From: Geomobilibacter sp964432205
GTDB taxonomy: Bacteria; Desulfobacterota; Desulfuromonadia; Geobacterales; DSM-12255
Assembly (NCBI GenBank): GCA_964432205.1
Contig: CAYSMK010000008.1
Span: forward strand, 1 to 64,000
Direction: 5' to 3'
DNA: 64,000 bases
Shown: positions 32,931-40,823 of the stretch, piece after piece
Position numbering within the stretch: position 1 is the stretch's first letter
How the letters are laid out: each line of letters opens with the position of its first letter
Position numbers and translations under genes: made by a program
Notes under the pieces: generated by a model
Told to the model about the DNA's origin: nothing
Seen by the model: only the letters and a program-made list of their open reading frames with translations
The model's database searches: none

Positions 32931-33716
32931 CTATTTGACCTCCTTGGACAGTCCCAGATAGAACACCTGAGGTTTGGTGCCATATTCCTCTTTAAGGATG
33001 CCGACCCGCTCGGTCTTGACGATCTTGGTCACCGGGTCACTCGGATCCATGATGTTGCCGATCCGCCGCGCATCGAAGGGACAGGCGTCCACGCAGGCGG
33101 TCTTCATCCCCTTGCTGATCCGGTGGTAACAGAAGTTGCACTTCTCTGCCACGTGATAGACCGGATGAAAAAAGCGCACCCCGTAAGGACACCCCATCAC
33201 GCAATAACCGCAGCCGATGCACCATGTCCGATCGATCAGCACCACCCCATCCTCGGTCTGGTAGGTGGCACCCACCGGGCAGACCTGGACACAGGGTGGG
33301 TTGTCGCACTGGTTGCAGAGCTTGGGAACAAAGAACGCCTTGTCGATCTCTTTCCCGTCGATCTCCTTGAAATGCCCCTGGTTCAGATTGATCCTGCTGT
33401 CCAGGAAACCGTCCCGCGCCCCTACTGGTGAGTCGATCCAGGTCCTGCCGTCCTTGGTGACCACATACCTCTCGACCCAGGTCCTGGTGACATTGGCATC
33501 GTAAGGGACCTCGTTCTCTATCTTACAGGCCTTGACGCAGAAACCGCAGCCGGTGCACTTTTGGGTATCCACCAGAAAAACCCAGCGCACCTTGCCGGGG
33601 CCGTCCTTTTCGGCCGCCAGCCGCCTGGGGTCGAAAATCTCCAGGGCGGACAAGGGAACCGCCAGACCTCCAATAAACAGCAACCCCTTCTTGCAGAAAT
33701 CTCGGCGCTTCATCAT
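32931..33716 (-). CDS. cbcT: Periplasmic iron-sulfur subunit, CbcT-like (NrfC/PsrB family)
   Basis: 261 residues, with the start ATG overlapping the cbcS stop (ATGA). N-terminal Tat-like signal KRRDFCKKGLLFIGG. Four [4Fe-4S] motifs: CTGCGFCVKACK, CNQCDNPPCVQVCP, CIGCGYCVMGCP, and CNFC with CVDACP. This is the electron-conducting subunit between the NrfD-type membrane protein and the tetraheme cytochrome. Ligand sets look complete. Confidence 0.9.
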   Translation of the reverse strand: MMKRRDFCKKGLLFIGGLAVPLSALEIFDPRRLAAEKDGPGKVRWVFLVDTQKCTGCGFCVKACKIENEVPYDANVTRTWVERYVVTKDGRTWIDSPVGARDGFLDSRINLNQGHFKEIDGKEIDKAFFVPKLCNQCDNPPCVQVCPVGATYQTEDGVVLIDRTWCIGCGYCVMGCPYGVRFFHPVYHVAEKCNFCYHRISKGMKTACVDACPFDARRIGNIMDPSDPVTKIVKTERVGILKEEYGTKPQVFYLGLSKEVK

Positions 33717-34189
33717 GGTCTTCTCACCTCACGCTTGGGATTGTGGGGATAGTGGCAGAGGACGCACTCCGCCTCGGGGTGGTGGGTCTTGTGATTGATC
33801 CCTTTGATATGTCCCCGCTGGCTCGTTTCGTAGGGAAGATAGAAGTGGCAGCGGATACAGAGCTCCCGGCTCCGGTCGATGGTCAGGGTCGGCGGATCAT
33901 CGGGATGCCCCAGACCCGGACCATGGCAGTTTTCGCAGCTGATCGCCGCATGGGGAGACGACTTGATATCGTCGTACTTGTCCTTATGGCACTCCTTGCA
34001 CGATTCGGCCGTCTTGTATTTCACCTTCACAGCCTTCCAGTCGGCTTCATTGGATTTGCGGTGCCAGCCATACATGTACCCCCGCTCATGCACGCCAAAA
34101 TCAGAAGGTACTAACAATGTTCTAACCAGTACAATCACCGCAACAATTGCCAAGGCGACATACAATGGCCTCCACACGTGATTTCCCAA
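33713..34189 (-). CDS. cbcS: Tetraheme cytochrome c, CbcS-like
   Basis: 158 residues. An uncleaved N-terminal hydrophobic anchor (LYVALAIVAVIVLVRTLLV) is followed by four heme motifs: CKECH, CENCH, CIRCH and CVLCH. First gene of the cbcSTU operon, divergent from imcH over 288 bases. It would receive electrons from CbcT and deliver them to periplasmic cytochromes. Symbol from operon composition and heme number. Confidence 0.87.
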   Translation of the reverse strand: MGNHVWRPLYVALAIVAVIVLVRTLLVPSDFGVHERGYMYGWHRKSNEADWKAVKVKYKTAESCKECHKDKYDDIKSSPHAAISCENCHGPGLGHPDDPPTLTIDRSRELCIRCHFYLPYETSQRGHIKGINHKTHHPEAECVLCHYPHNPKREVRRP

Positions 34190-34477
34190 GACACAGCCCT
34201 CCTTGCAATCGTTTTTGGTCCCATGTAGCCCACAGATTGAGCAACAAGCCCAGACCCTTATATAACGGTGTTATCATACCAATTTTTTTAATGCACACAA
34301 GCTAAATTAAAAGCACCATTAACGGCTACCTGCAAAATGTACTAGAAATGCGTACGGTTACCAGCAAATGAGAAATTTTTTTTTTGACAAACAGTACCCC
34401 CCGCTGTAGTTTCTCGTCTTTGATTTCCATACTTTTGTTTTACATATACTGGACAAATTCAACCAAAGGAGCAGTCT
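34190..34477. other. Divergent intergenic region cbcS/imcH
   Basis: A 288-base AT-rich region holding promoters for both operons. A TTGACA at 34384-34389 lies directly behind a 10-T run; no good -10 follows at 17 bases, so it is only a candidate for imcH. TATACT at 34445-34450 is an alternative -10. No -24/-12 promoter was found on either strand. Confidence 0.4.
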
Positions 34478-36040
34478 ATGGCAATCCGTAAAACCGCAGG
34501 GTACGCCTGGAACCTGATCAGCCTTGTCGGCATGATCCTGGCGTTGACCGCAACCGGCCTGATCATCGGCTTCGTCGCCCTGGAGGTGATTACCGGCGTA
34601 GAACACGCCTACCTGGGTATCATGACCTATTTCATCTTCCCGGGGATGCTCATCTTCGGCCTGCTCCTGGTACCGGTCGGGGCATGGCGGGTGCGCAACC
34701 AGCGGCGAAAAGCAGTGATCGAGGGGATGGCCTCTCTTGAAGAAGAGATCCCGAAGTTTCCCCGCCTCGACCTGAACGAACCCCACCGACGGCACCTGTT
34801 CATCTTCTTCATCGTTGCCACCGCCATCTTCGTGGTCATTGTCGCTGTCGCAGCCATCAAGGGGTATGAATTCACCGAATCGACCACCTTCTGCGGCGAA
34901 CTCTGCCACCCGGTCATGACCCCGGAGCACACCGCCTGGAGCAACTCCCCCCATGCCAAGGTAAAATGCGTCGAGTGCCACGTCGGCCCCGGTGCCGCCT
35001 GGTACGTGAAAGCCAAGATTTCCGGCATGAAGCAGCTCTATGCCGTAATCTTTCATACCTACCCCGAAACCATCGAGACCCCTATCGAGCACCTGCGCCC
35101 GGCACGGGACACCTGCGAGCATTGCCACTGGCCGGAGAAATTCTATGCCGGACGCCAGAAGAACTTCTATCACTATGCCCCCAACGAGCAGAACACGCCG
35201 CGGGAAATCGACCTGCTGATCAAGATCGGCGGTACCCCCAAGACTCCCAACGCCATGGGTATCCACTGGCACATCGGTCGGGAACTGCACTATATCACTC
35301 GTGATCAGAAACGAATGGACATCCCGTATATCGCCGTTACCGGCAAGGACGGGAAGATCACCGAATACATGAGCACCGATAACCCGCTCACCAAGGAGCA
35401 GATCGCCAGCAGCAAGAAGCGGCTCATGGACTGCACCGATTGCCATAACAGGCCGACCCATATCTATCATTCACCGGCCGACGAGATGGACAAGAATTTC
35501 GTCTCGGGCCATATCGACCCCTCGCTCCCCTATATCAAGAAGGTTGCCGTGGGAATCCTGAACCGTCCCTACAAGACCAAGGAAGAAGGGTTCGCCACCA
35601 TAGCCAGCGAGATTCCGGCCTACTATGCCAAAAACTATCCCAAAGTAGCCCAGGACAGGGCGGCGGCAATCAACCAGGCAGTGGAGCATGTGAAGGATAT
35701 CTACGAGCGCAACTTCTTCCCGGCCATGAAGGTGAAATGGAGCACCTACCCGAACCACATCGGCCACTTCTATTCGCCGGGTTGCTTCCGCTGCCATGAC
35801 GGCAAACACAAGAATGCCGAAGGCAAGGTTATCTCCAAGGACTGCAACCTTTGTCACACCATCCTGAAGCAGGTCCAGGAGAACGTTCCTGCCGGCACCA
35901 CGCCGAAGAACTTTGTCCATCCGGTGGATATCGGCGACGAGATCAACACGACCAACTGCAGCGACTGTCACATGGCAGAAGGCCACGACGTCCCCGGAGA
36001 GGGGAAAGGCGCTGAACACGGAGAAGCCAAGAAACACTGA
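34478..36040 (+). CDS. imcH: NapC/NirT-family heptaheme cytochrome, ImcH-like
   Basis: 520 residues. Three N-terminal membrane helices (about 10-35, 45-66, 104-126) precede a periplasmic domain with seven heme motifs: CGELCH (a CX3CH variant), CVECH, CEHCH, CTDCH, CFRCH, CNLCH and CSDCH. The SNSPHAKVKCVECHVGPG block is NapC/NirT. Size, topology and heme number match ImcH of G. sulfurreducens, the inner-membrane oxidase used with high-potential extracellular acceptors. The symbol is inferred from those features. Ends His/Glu-rich. Confidence 0.85.
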   Translation: MAIRKTAGYAWNLISLVGMILALTATGLIIGFVALEVITGVEHAYLGIMTYFIFPGMLIFGLLLVPVGAWRVRNQRRKAVIEGMASLEEEIPKFPRLDLNEPHRRHLFIFFIVATAIFVVIVAVAAIKGYEFTESTTFCGELCHPVMTPEHTAWSNSPHAKVKCVECHVGPGAAWYVKAKISGMKQLYAVIFHTYPETIETPIEHLRPARDTCEHCHWPEKFYAGRQKNFYHYAPNEQNTPREIDLLIKIGGTPKTPNAMGIHWHIGRELHYITRDQKRMDIPYIAVTGKDGKITEYMSTDNPLTKEQIASSKKRLMDCTDCHNRPTHIYHSPADEMDKNFVSGHIDPSLPYIKKVAVGILNRPYKTKEEGFATIASEIPAYYAKNYPKVAQDRAAAINQAVEHVKDIYERNFFPAMKVKWSTYPNHIGHFYSPGCFRCHDGKHKNAEGKVISKDCNLCHTILKQVQENVPAGTTPKNFVHPVDIGDEINTTNCSDCHMAEGHDVPGEGKGAEHGEAKKH

Positions 36041-36062
36041 CCGGCTTGCCAAAAAAACACCC

Positions 36063-36110
36063 GCATACAAAAGAAGCCCCCGGAGATCTCCGGGGGCTTC
36101 TTTTGTATGC
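36063..36110. terminator. Perfect 48-bp palindromic bidirectional terminator
   Basis: 24 bases (GCATACAAAAGAAGCCCCCG, then GAGA) are followed immediately by their exact reverse complement. It serves convergent imcH and the regulator gene, with A/T tracts on each arm. Confidence 0.92.
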
Positions 36111-36142
36111 GACGCAATTCGAACCGGCAGCGTGAATCGTTT

Positions 36143-37555
36143 TCAGAGGCTTTGGCAGCCCCGTGAAGAGATGCCGAGCTTCTTCATCAATGCCTGGAAA
36201 TTGGGACGCAGCATGCCGGTTTCCTCGGCTGCCCTGGTGATGTTCCAGTCATTCCGTTCCAGGGCCTGCAGGGCAAAGGCCTTTTCCAGAGGTTCGATGG
36301 TCCGCTCCTTGAGAAGCCGCTTGCTTTCCTTCAACTCGTCCACTGTGTACGGCACGTAGTCGCCCCCGCGGGGATGGGTTCCTTCGTCATCGGGAAGTTC
36401 CAGATCGGCTCTCCGTATGATCTCCCCCTCCGCAAGAACCACGGCGCGCTGGATGATATTTTCCAACTCCCGTACGTTGCCGGGAAACGGGTACTGGTCA
36501 AGGACAGCCAGGGCATCCGGAGCGAGCCCGCGGACCTCCTTGCCCATTTCCTCGGCATATTTTACCAGGAAATGCCGTACCAGTAGCGGCAAGTCCCCTT
36601 TGCGGTTCCTCAAGAGCGGCATTTCGATGGGAATGATGTTAAGCCGGAAAAAGAGATCTTCCCGAAATGTCCCCTCCTGCACCAGGGTACGCAGATTCCT
36701 GTTCGTTGCAGCCACCAGACGGATATCAACGGGAATCGGGCAGGTGCCGCCGATCGGGGTAACTTCCCGCTGCTGCAGCACCCTGAGCAGTTTCGCCTGG
36801 GTGGTCAGGCTGATGTTGGCCACTTCGTCCAGGAACAGGGTGCCACCGTCCGCCACCTTGAACAGACCGGTCTTGGTCTGAATCGCCCCGGTGAACGAAC
36901 CTTTGACATGCCCGAACAGCTCGCTCTCCAGCAGGTTTTCCACCAGTGACGTGCAGTCCACTGCCACAAACGGATTGTTCCGCCGTTGGCTGTTTGCGTG
37001 GATGGCCTTGGCCACCAGTTCTTTACCGGTTCCGCTATCGCCGGTCACCAACACCGTGCTGTCCGTCGGGGCAACCTGCATGATGCGGCGATAGACCTTC
37101 TGTATCTCCCGACTTTCGCCGATGAAAAGGCCAAAGCCGTGAGAATCCTTGAGCTCTTTTGTCAGGTACGACTCGTCCAGGCTGGTCGTGCTCGTCTCCA
37201 GGGCGGTGGTCGCCTTGGCAAGGATCTCCTGCGGCTTGAACGGCTTGGAAATGTAGTCCGCAGCGCCGTTTTTCATCGCCTCCACCGCTGTCTCCACCAT
37301 GGCGTACCCGGTGATCATGATGACGGGTATGTCGGGACGAAGCGACCGGAGGGTCCCGAGAACCTCCATGCCACTCATGCCCGGCATCTTAAGATCGGTG
37401 ATCACCAGATCGAAATCGACCTCCAGTAGCCGTTCCATCGCCAATTGCCCGCTGGCGCTGGTCTCCACTACAAATCCCTCGCCTTCAAGCGTACGGCGGA
37501 GCCCCTCGCGGATCACCGCCTCATCGTCAACCACCATTATTCGTACGTTTCCCAT
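36143..37555 (-). CDS. bccR: Sigma-54-dependent response regulator, BccR-like
   Basis: 470 residues: a receiver with Asp54 in VITDLKMPGMSG, an AAA+ domain with Walker A GDSGTGKE, and Walker B LFLDEVANI. The sigma-54 loop reads GSFTGA instead of the usual GAFTGA. A C-terminal Fis-type HTH (NITRAAEETGMLRPNFQALM) completes it. It is divergent from the cbc operon, whose upstream region has a -24/-12 promoter. In G. sulfurreducens BccR sits in the same place and activates cbcBA. No partner kinase is adjacent. Confidence 0.88.
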   Translation of the reverse strand: MGNVRIMVVDDEAVIREGLRRTLEGEGFVVETSASGQLAMERLLEVDFDLVITDLKMPGMSGMEVLGTLRSLRPDIPVIMITGYAMVETAVEAMKNGAADYISKPFKPQEILAKATTALETSTTSLDESYLTKELKDSHGFGLFIGESREIQKVYRRIMQVAPTDSTVLVTGDSGTGKELVAKAIHANSQRRNNPFVAVDCTSLVENLLESELFGHVKGSFTGAIQTKTGLFKVADGGTLFLDEVANISLTTQAKLLRVLQQREVTPIGGTCPIPVDIRLVAATNRNLRTLVQEGTFREDLFFRLNIIPIEMPLLRNRKGDLPLLVRHFLVKYAEEMGKEVRGLAPDALAVLDQYPFPGNVRELENIIQRAVVLAEGEIIRRADLELPDDEGTHPRGGDYVPYTVDELKESKRLLKERTIEPLEKAFALQALERNDWNITRAAEETGMLRPNFQALMKKLGISSRGCQSL

Positions 37556-37993
37556 TCTCTTCTCCCTGCGTCAGCGGGCATGAGACTCCCCCCCATTTAG
37601 TGTAGTAGCTTACCACACAAATAAGTACACCTTAATCATTATTTTCACACCATTCAACCGGAACTGGCTGATGTATTAAGGTAGAAGCGCTCACAGAGCC
37701 GCTTCAGCCCAGGTGCATGTTTTTCTATACACCCCAAGAGTTCAAAAAAACTATGCAATTCAGACCAGTTGAGACAGGGCACCTTGCCGTGCCCCCTACG
37801 CCCACCTGAAATCCGTATAGATTACCGATACACACGAGCAATCATTCCGCCTTCTCCTTCAGACGTTCAGACAGAACAACAACCCGACTTTTCAATTAGT
37901 TATATTTTTTTAATAAATAAATCATCACGCTGGTACGATCACTGCTAAGGACAAAACCAACGAAGAGAATTTTTGGGTGACCAGGAGGACATC
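37556..37993. other. 438-base divergent regulatory region bccR/cbc operon
   Basis: AT-rich, no open frame of note. It contains the -24/-12 promoter at 37931-37946. Further upstream are a repeated TTCAGACG/TTCAGACA at about 37859-37875 and an imperfect GTGT-N11-ACAC near 37600-37620; either could be an enhancer site for the regulator but neither is convincing. About 310 bases between them and bccR show nothing else. Confidence 0.5.
37931..37946 (+). promoter_or_regulatory. Sigma-54 (-24/-12) promoter of the cbc operon
   Basis: TGGTACG-ATCA-CTGCT matches the consensus TGGCACG-N4-TTGCW at nearly every key base, with GG and GC exactly 10 apart. The predicted start near 37957 leaves a leader with the aggagg site of the first gene. 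Fits control by the BccR-like activator. Confidence 0.7.
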
Positions 37994-38242
37994 ATGAAAA
38001 GATCTCTTGTCAACACGATAGCAATTACCCTGGTTATAGTGGCAAATGCCTTTGCGGATGGAAACACCAGCGACCAGGGAGGGTGGCTCTGGACCCTGTT
38101 TATCGGCTTTGGTGCCCTGATTATCGTATTTCAGCTAGTTCCCGCCGCAGTACTCTTCGGCTCCATGCTGAAAGGGCTTTTTTCGGCAACAGCCAAGAAG
38201 ACCGCCATGGCGTCGGCGGACAAACATGAGCGGCAGGAGTAG
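37994..38242 (+). CDS. Small single-span membrane protein
   Basis: 82 residues from ATG 37994 (aggagg upstream): a signal-like N-terminus (to NAFADG) and one membrane helix (WLWTLFIGFGALIIVFQLV), with a short basic tail. It shares layout with the 77-residue product at 38708 (GxW start, then a helix ending in PxAxxxxxxLKG/CKFL). First gene behind the -24/-12 promoter. It could be a small subunit or assembly factor of the Cbc complex; no family recognised. Confidence 0.7.
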   Translation: MKRSLVNTIAITLVIVANAFADGNTSDQGGWLWTLFIGFGALIIVFQLVPAAVLFGSMLKGLFSATAKKTAMASADKHERQE

Positions 38243-38289
38243 CAACGACTCCACCTGTCGGGAACCCGCATATGAAGGGAGCTGCCACC

Positions 38290-38673
38290 ATGGAAGGACT
38301 AATGATTGCCGAACAGGACATCGATGTCCGCAAGCAGATCGCTGATCTGCTGATAGATGCGGGCTATACCGTAACCGTGACAAGCTCAGCAGCCAACGCG
38401 CTACACGGAATACTGAAAAAAACCGCACAGATAGTCATCCTCGGCAGCGAATTCGACGAGTTGGCCGCCGGTGACCTGATTCCACTCCTGAAAAAGTGCA
38501 ATCGGGACCTGACCATCATCCTGGTATCTGACGAAATCCCGCTCCCGGCCATCCGCAAGGTTCGACGCGAAGGGATCTTCTACCACGCACTGAAACAGGA
38601 TACGGATGACATATGCCAAGCGGTTCAGTGCGCGGTTCAGAACATGAACAGCGATCACGCAGCCCATCGCTAG
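38290..38673 (+). CDS. Degenerate response-regulator receiver domain protein
   Basis: 127 residues from ATG 38290 (gaaggga 9 bases upstream). The alternating beta/alpha pattern of a CheY fold is visible (GLMIAEQDIDVRKQIADLL, IVILGSEFDEL, TIILVSDEIP, IFYHALKQDTDDI) with the conserved Lys in place. The strand-3 phospho-acceptor Asp is replaced: the text reads ILGSEFDEL rather than an L-D-x-x-M pattern. It is probably a pseudo-receiver acting by protein contact. It sits inside the cbc operon between two small membrane proteins. Confidence 0.7.
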   Translation: MEGLMIAEQDIDVRKQIADLLIDAGYTVTVTSSAANALHGILKKTAQIVILGSEFDELAAGDLIPLLKKCNRDLTIILVSDEIPLPAIRKVRREGIFYHALKQDTDDICQAVQCAVQNMNSDHAAHR

Positions 38674-38707
38674 GATGAGGGTCAAACAGGGGAAACAGGA
38701 GGATGCC

Positions 38708-38941
38708 ATGAACAAGCAGATGTTAGCCTCAGCCTTCTGCGTTGCAATGTGCAGCGAAACGGCCTTCGCCGCAGAAGGCCCGGTGCATGGAACATGGGGA
38801 ATAGCTTTCTGGGTCTTTACCGGTTACTGCTGCCTCATCATCATTCCCCAGGCGCTCAGGGCATGCAAGTTCCTCCTCACGTCAGGGGGGAGAGAGGCGA
38901 AAAAGGGCCGGTCCTGTGCCGCCCGCGATACCGCAACGTAA
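38708..38941 (+). CDS. Small single-span membrane protein, relative of the 37994 product
   Basis: 77 residues from ATG 38708 with aggagg upstream: signal-like N-terminus (ETAFAAEG), then a helix (IAFWVFTGYCCLIIIPQAL) and a basic tail. Arrangement parallels the first gene of the operon, so the pair may be diverged duplicates flanking the receiver gene. Function unknown; close linkage to cbcA (25 bases) suggests a part in complex assembly. Confidence 0.65.
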   Translation: MNKQMLASAFCVAMCSETAFAAEGPVHGTWGIAFWVFTGYCCLIIIPQALRACKFLLTSGGREAKKGRSCAARDTAT

Positions 38942-38966
38942 CAACCATGCGATAAGGAGGGATAAC

Positions 38967-40019
38967 GTGAACATCGTAAACAGCACCATACTGCTCAGCC
39001 TGGCGGTTTTGACGGCCCTCACGGGGCAGGCAATCGCTGCCAGCCAGGACAATGGGAGATGCCTGAGTTGTCACGGCCAGACATCGATCGCGGAAAAGGG
39101 GGAACGCTTCTACGTGAACCCGGCCAAATTCGCCTCCACGACCCATGCCGTTATAGGCTGTCCCGCCTGCCACGACAAGGTATCGTCGAATCATCCGTAC
39201 GATGGTGCAATACCGTCAAAAGCGACGTGCAAGGAATGCCACGCGCCGGTTCAGGCAGAGTATTCCCGCAGCTTCCATGGCACCAAGGCAGCCTGTGCCG
39301 ACTGTCACAATCCTCACGAGGTCAAGGCGCCGGTTTCTGTGTCCGGGGATGATATAAACGCCCACTGCGCACGGTGCCACGACTCCAAGAAGACCATTCA
39401 GAGCCACACCAGGTGGCTCCCCCAGGCCGACCTGCACATCGAGGCCATGCCGTGCATCACCTGCCACACCGGCTCGAAAAACTATGTCATCACCATGTTC
39501 ATCGAAAACCGGAAGCCAGGTGAAAGGCACAGCGATTTCAAGATCGCCACCCATGAAGAGCTCTCCGGGCTGCTGCCAGGCAACCGCGCTCTCAAGAGCC
39601 TGATCGACGGAAACGGTGATGGCTTGATATCACTCAAGGAACTGAGAGACTTCAACGCAGATGCCCGCTCGAAGGATATGCGACTCTGGGGGATGATGAC
39701 CCCGGAAGTGGTGACCCACAGCTATCAGATCCTGGAAAACCGCTGGGACTGCACCTTCTGCCACGCTTCAGGTCCGCAGGCGATGCAGACCAGTTATGTG
39801 TCCTTCCCCGAAAAGGACGGCTCGTACACCCGGGTGGCCGTGGAAAAAGGGGCCATTCTGGACATCCTGTACGGCACGCCCGACTTCTACATGCTCGGTT
39901 CCACCCGGAGCACCCCGCTGAACATCATCGGCGCCCTGATTCTCGTCGGCGGCCTGATGATGCCGGTTGGCCATGGCACCTTCCGGTTCCTCACCCGAAA
40001 AAACAGAAAGGAGCACTGA
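38967..40019 (+). CDS. cbcA: Heptaheme membrane-anchored cytochrome c, CbcA-like
   Basis: 350 residues from GTG 38967 with aaggagg 7 bases upstream. Signal peptide, then seven CXXCH motifs: CLSCH, CPACH, CKECH, CADCH, CARCH, CITCH and CTFCH. An EF-hand-like loop DGNGDGLISLKE occurs at about residues 214-225, between hemes six and seven. A C-terminal helix (NIIGALILVGGLMMPVGHG) anchors it. Together with the b subunit 2 bases downstream it matches CbcBA, the menaquinol oxidase used near the thermodynamic limit of Fe(III) respiration. Confidence 0.88.
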   Translation: MNIVNSTILLSLAVLTALTGQAIAASQDNGRCLSCHGQTSIAEKGERFYVNPAKFASTTHAVIGCPACHDKVSSNHPYDGAIPSKATCKECHAPVQAEYSRSFHGTKAACADCHNPHEVKAPVSVSGDDINAHCARCHDSKKTIQSHTRWLPQADLHIEAMPCITCHTGSKNYVITMFIENRKPGERHSDFKIATHEELSGLLPGNRALKSLIDGNGDGLISLKELRDFNADARSKDMRLWGMMTPEVVTHSYQILENRWDCTFCHASGPQAMQTSYVSFPEKDGSYTRVAVEKGAILDILYGTPDFYMLGSTRSTPLNIIGALILVGGLMMPVGHGTFRFLTRKNRKEH

Positions 40020-40021
40020 CC

Positions 40022-40663
40022 ATGGAACGCAAGGAATACATATACCTCACCCCCATGCCGGTCAGGATCTGGCACTGGCTGAATGCACTGGGCATTGTCA
40101 CACTCTGCATCACCGGGTTGCAGATCCGGTTCCCTGAATATATGAACATATTTGGTACCTACAAAGCGGCCATCCGGCTTCACAACACCGCCGGGGTAAC
40201 GGTTTCCGTCTCCTATGCGCTCTGGCTCTTCTATTACATTTTCGTGACCGGCTCGCTGGCCAAGCTCTATATCCCGACCATCGAGGACATCAGGAGCGGA
40301 CTGTTCCGCCAGGCGTTCTTCTACTTCTTCTCCTACTTCCTTGGGCGGCCAAACCCGCACCACAGCACGCCTGACAATAAATTCAACCCCCTGCAGAAGA
40401 CCGCGTACCTCATGATTATGATGGTGCTGCTGCCGCTGGTGGTCGTATCCGGATTCCTCCTGATGTACGTGGCCCCCCTGCGGGAACTGATCCTCCTGAT
40501 AGGCGGCATAAAAACGCTCGTGAGCGCCCACTTTCTCATCGCCTGTTGCTTCAATGCCTTTCTCTTCGTTCATATCTACCTGGCGACCTTGGGCCATACC
40601 CCGTTCGCCCACTTCAAGCCTATGTGGGACGGCTGGGAAGAACTGGAAGAACAGCATCATTGA
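40022..40663 (+). CDS. cbcB: Cytochrome b561-type membrane subunit, CbcB-like
   Basis: 213 residues with four to five helices. Typical of b561/hydrogenase-type cytochromes: MPVRIWHWLNALGIVTLCI at the start, AAIRLHNTAGVTVSVSYA, and VSAHFLIACCFNAFLFVHIY; the His pairs would hold two hemes b. It would oxidise menaquinol and pass electrons to the CbcA hemes. A strong terminator follows, separating it from the dodecaheme gene. Confidence 0.9.
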   Translation: MERKEYIYLTPMPVRIWHWLNALGIVTLCITGLQIRFPEYMNIFGTYKAAIRLHNTAGVTVSVSYALWLFYYIFVTGSLAKLYIPTIEDIRSGLFRQAFFYFFSYFLGRPNPHHSTPDNKFNPLQKTAYLMIMMVLLPLVVVSGFLLMYVAPLRELILLIGGIKTLVSAHFLIACCFNAFLFVHIYLATLGHTPFAHFKPMWDGWEELEEQHH

Positions 40664-40690
40664 CCATCGAACAGATATCCAGCCACAACG

Positions 40691-40725
40691 CGGCGCTCCG
40701 CAGATTTTTCCGGAGCGCCGTTTTT
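40691..40725 (+). terminator. Rho-independent terminator after cbcB
   Basis: CGGCGCTCCG pairs with CGGAGCGCCG over a 10-base loop, followed by TTTTT. It divides the cbc cluster into two transcription units. Confidence 0.88.
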
Positions 40726-40746
40726 ACAGATGCGAAAGAATTAACT

Positions 40747-40775
40747 TTGACCAATTAACAATAATTACCTATAAT
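40747..40775 (+). promoter_or_regulatory. Strong sigma-70 promoter of the dodecaheme gene
   Basis: TTGACC, a 17-base spacer, and a perfect TATAAT. A start near 40782 gives a ~40-base leader with acaggagg before ATG 40824. Confidence 0.8.
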
Positions 40776-40823
40776 CACGACCTACGTTCCTTTCATTGCA
40801 GTTCGTACTAACAGGAGGCAACC

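Noticed and set aside
34370..34390. Ten-T run before imcH as a terminator
   Set aside because: No stem precedes it on the plus strand; more likely part of an AT-rich promoter region.
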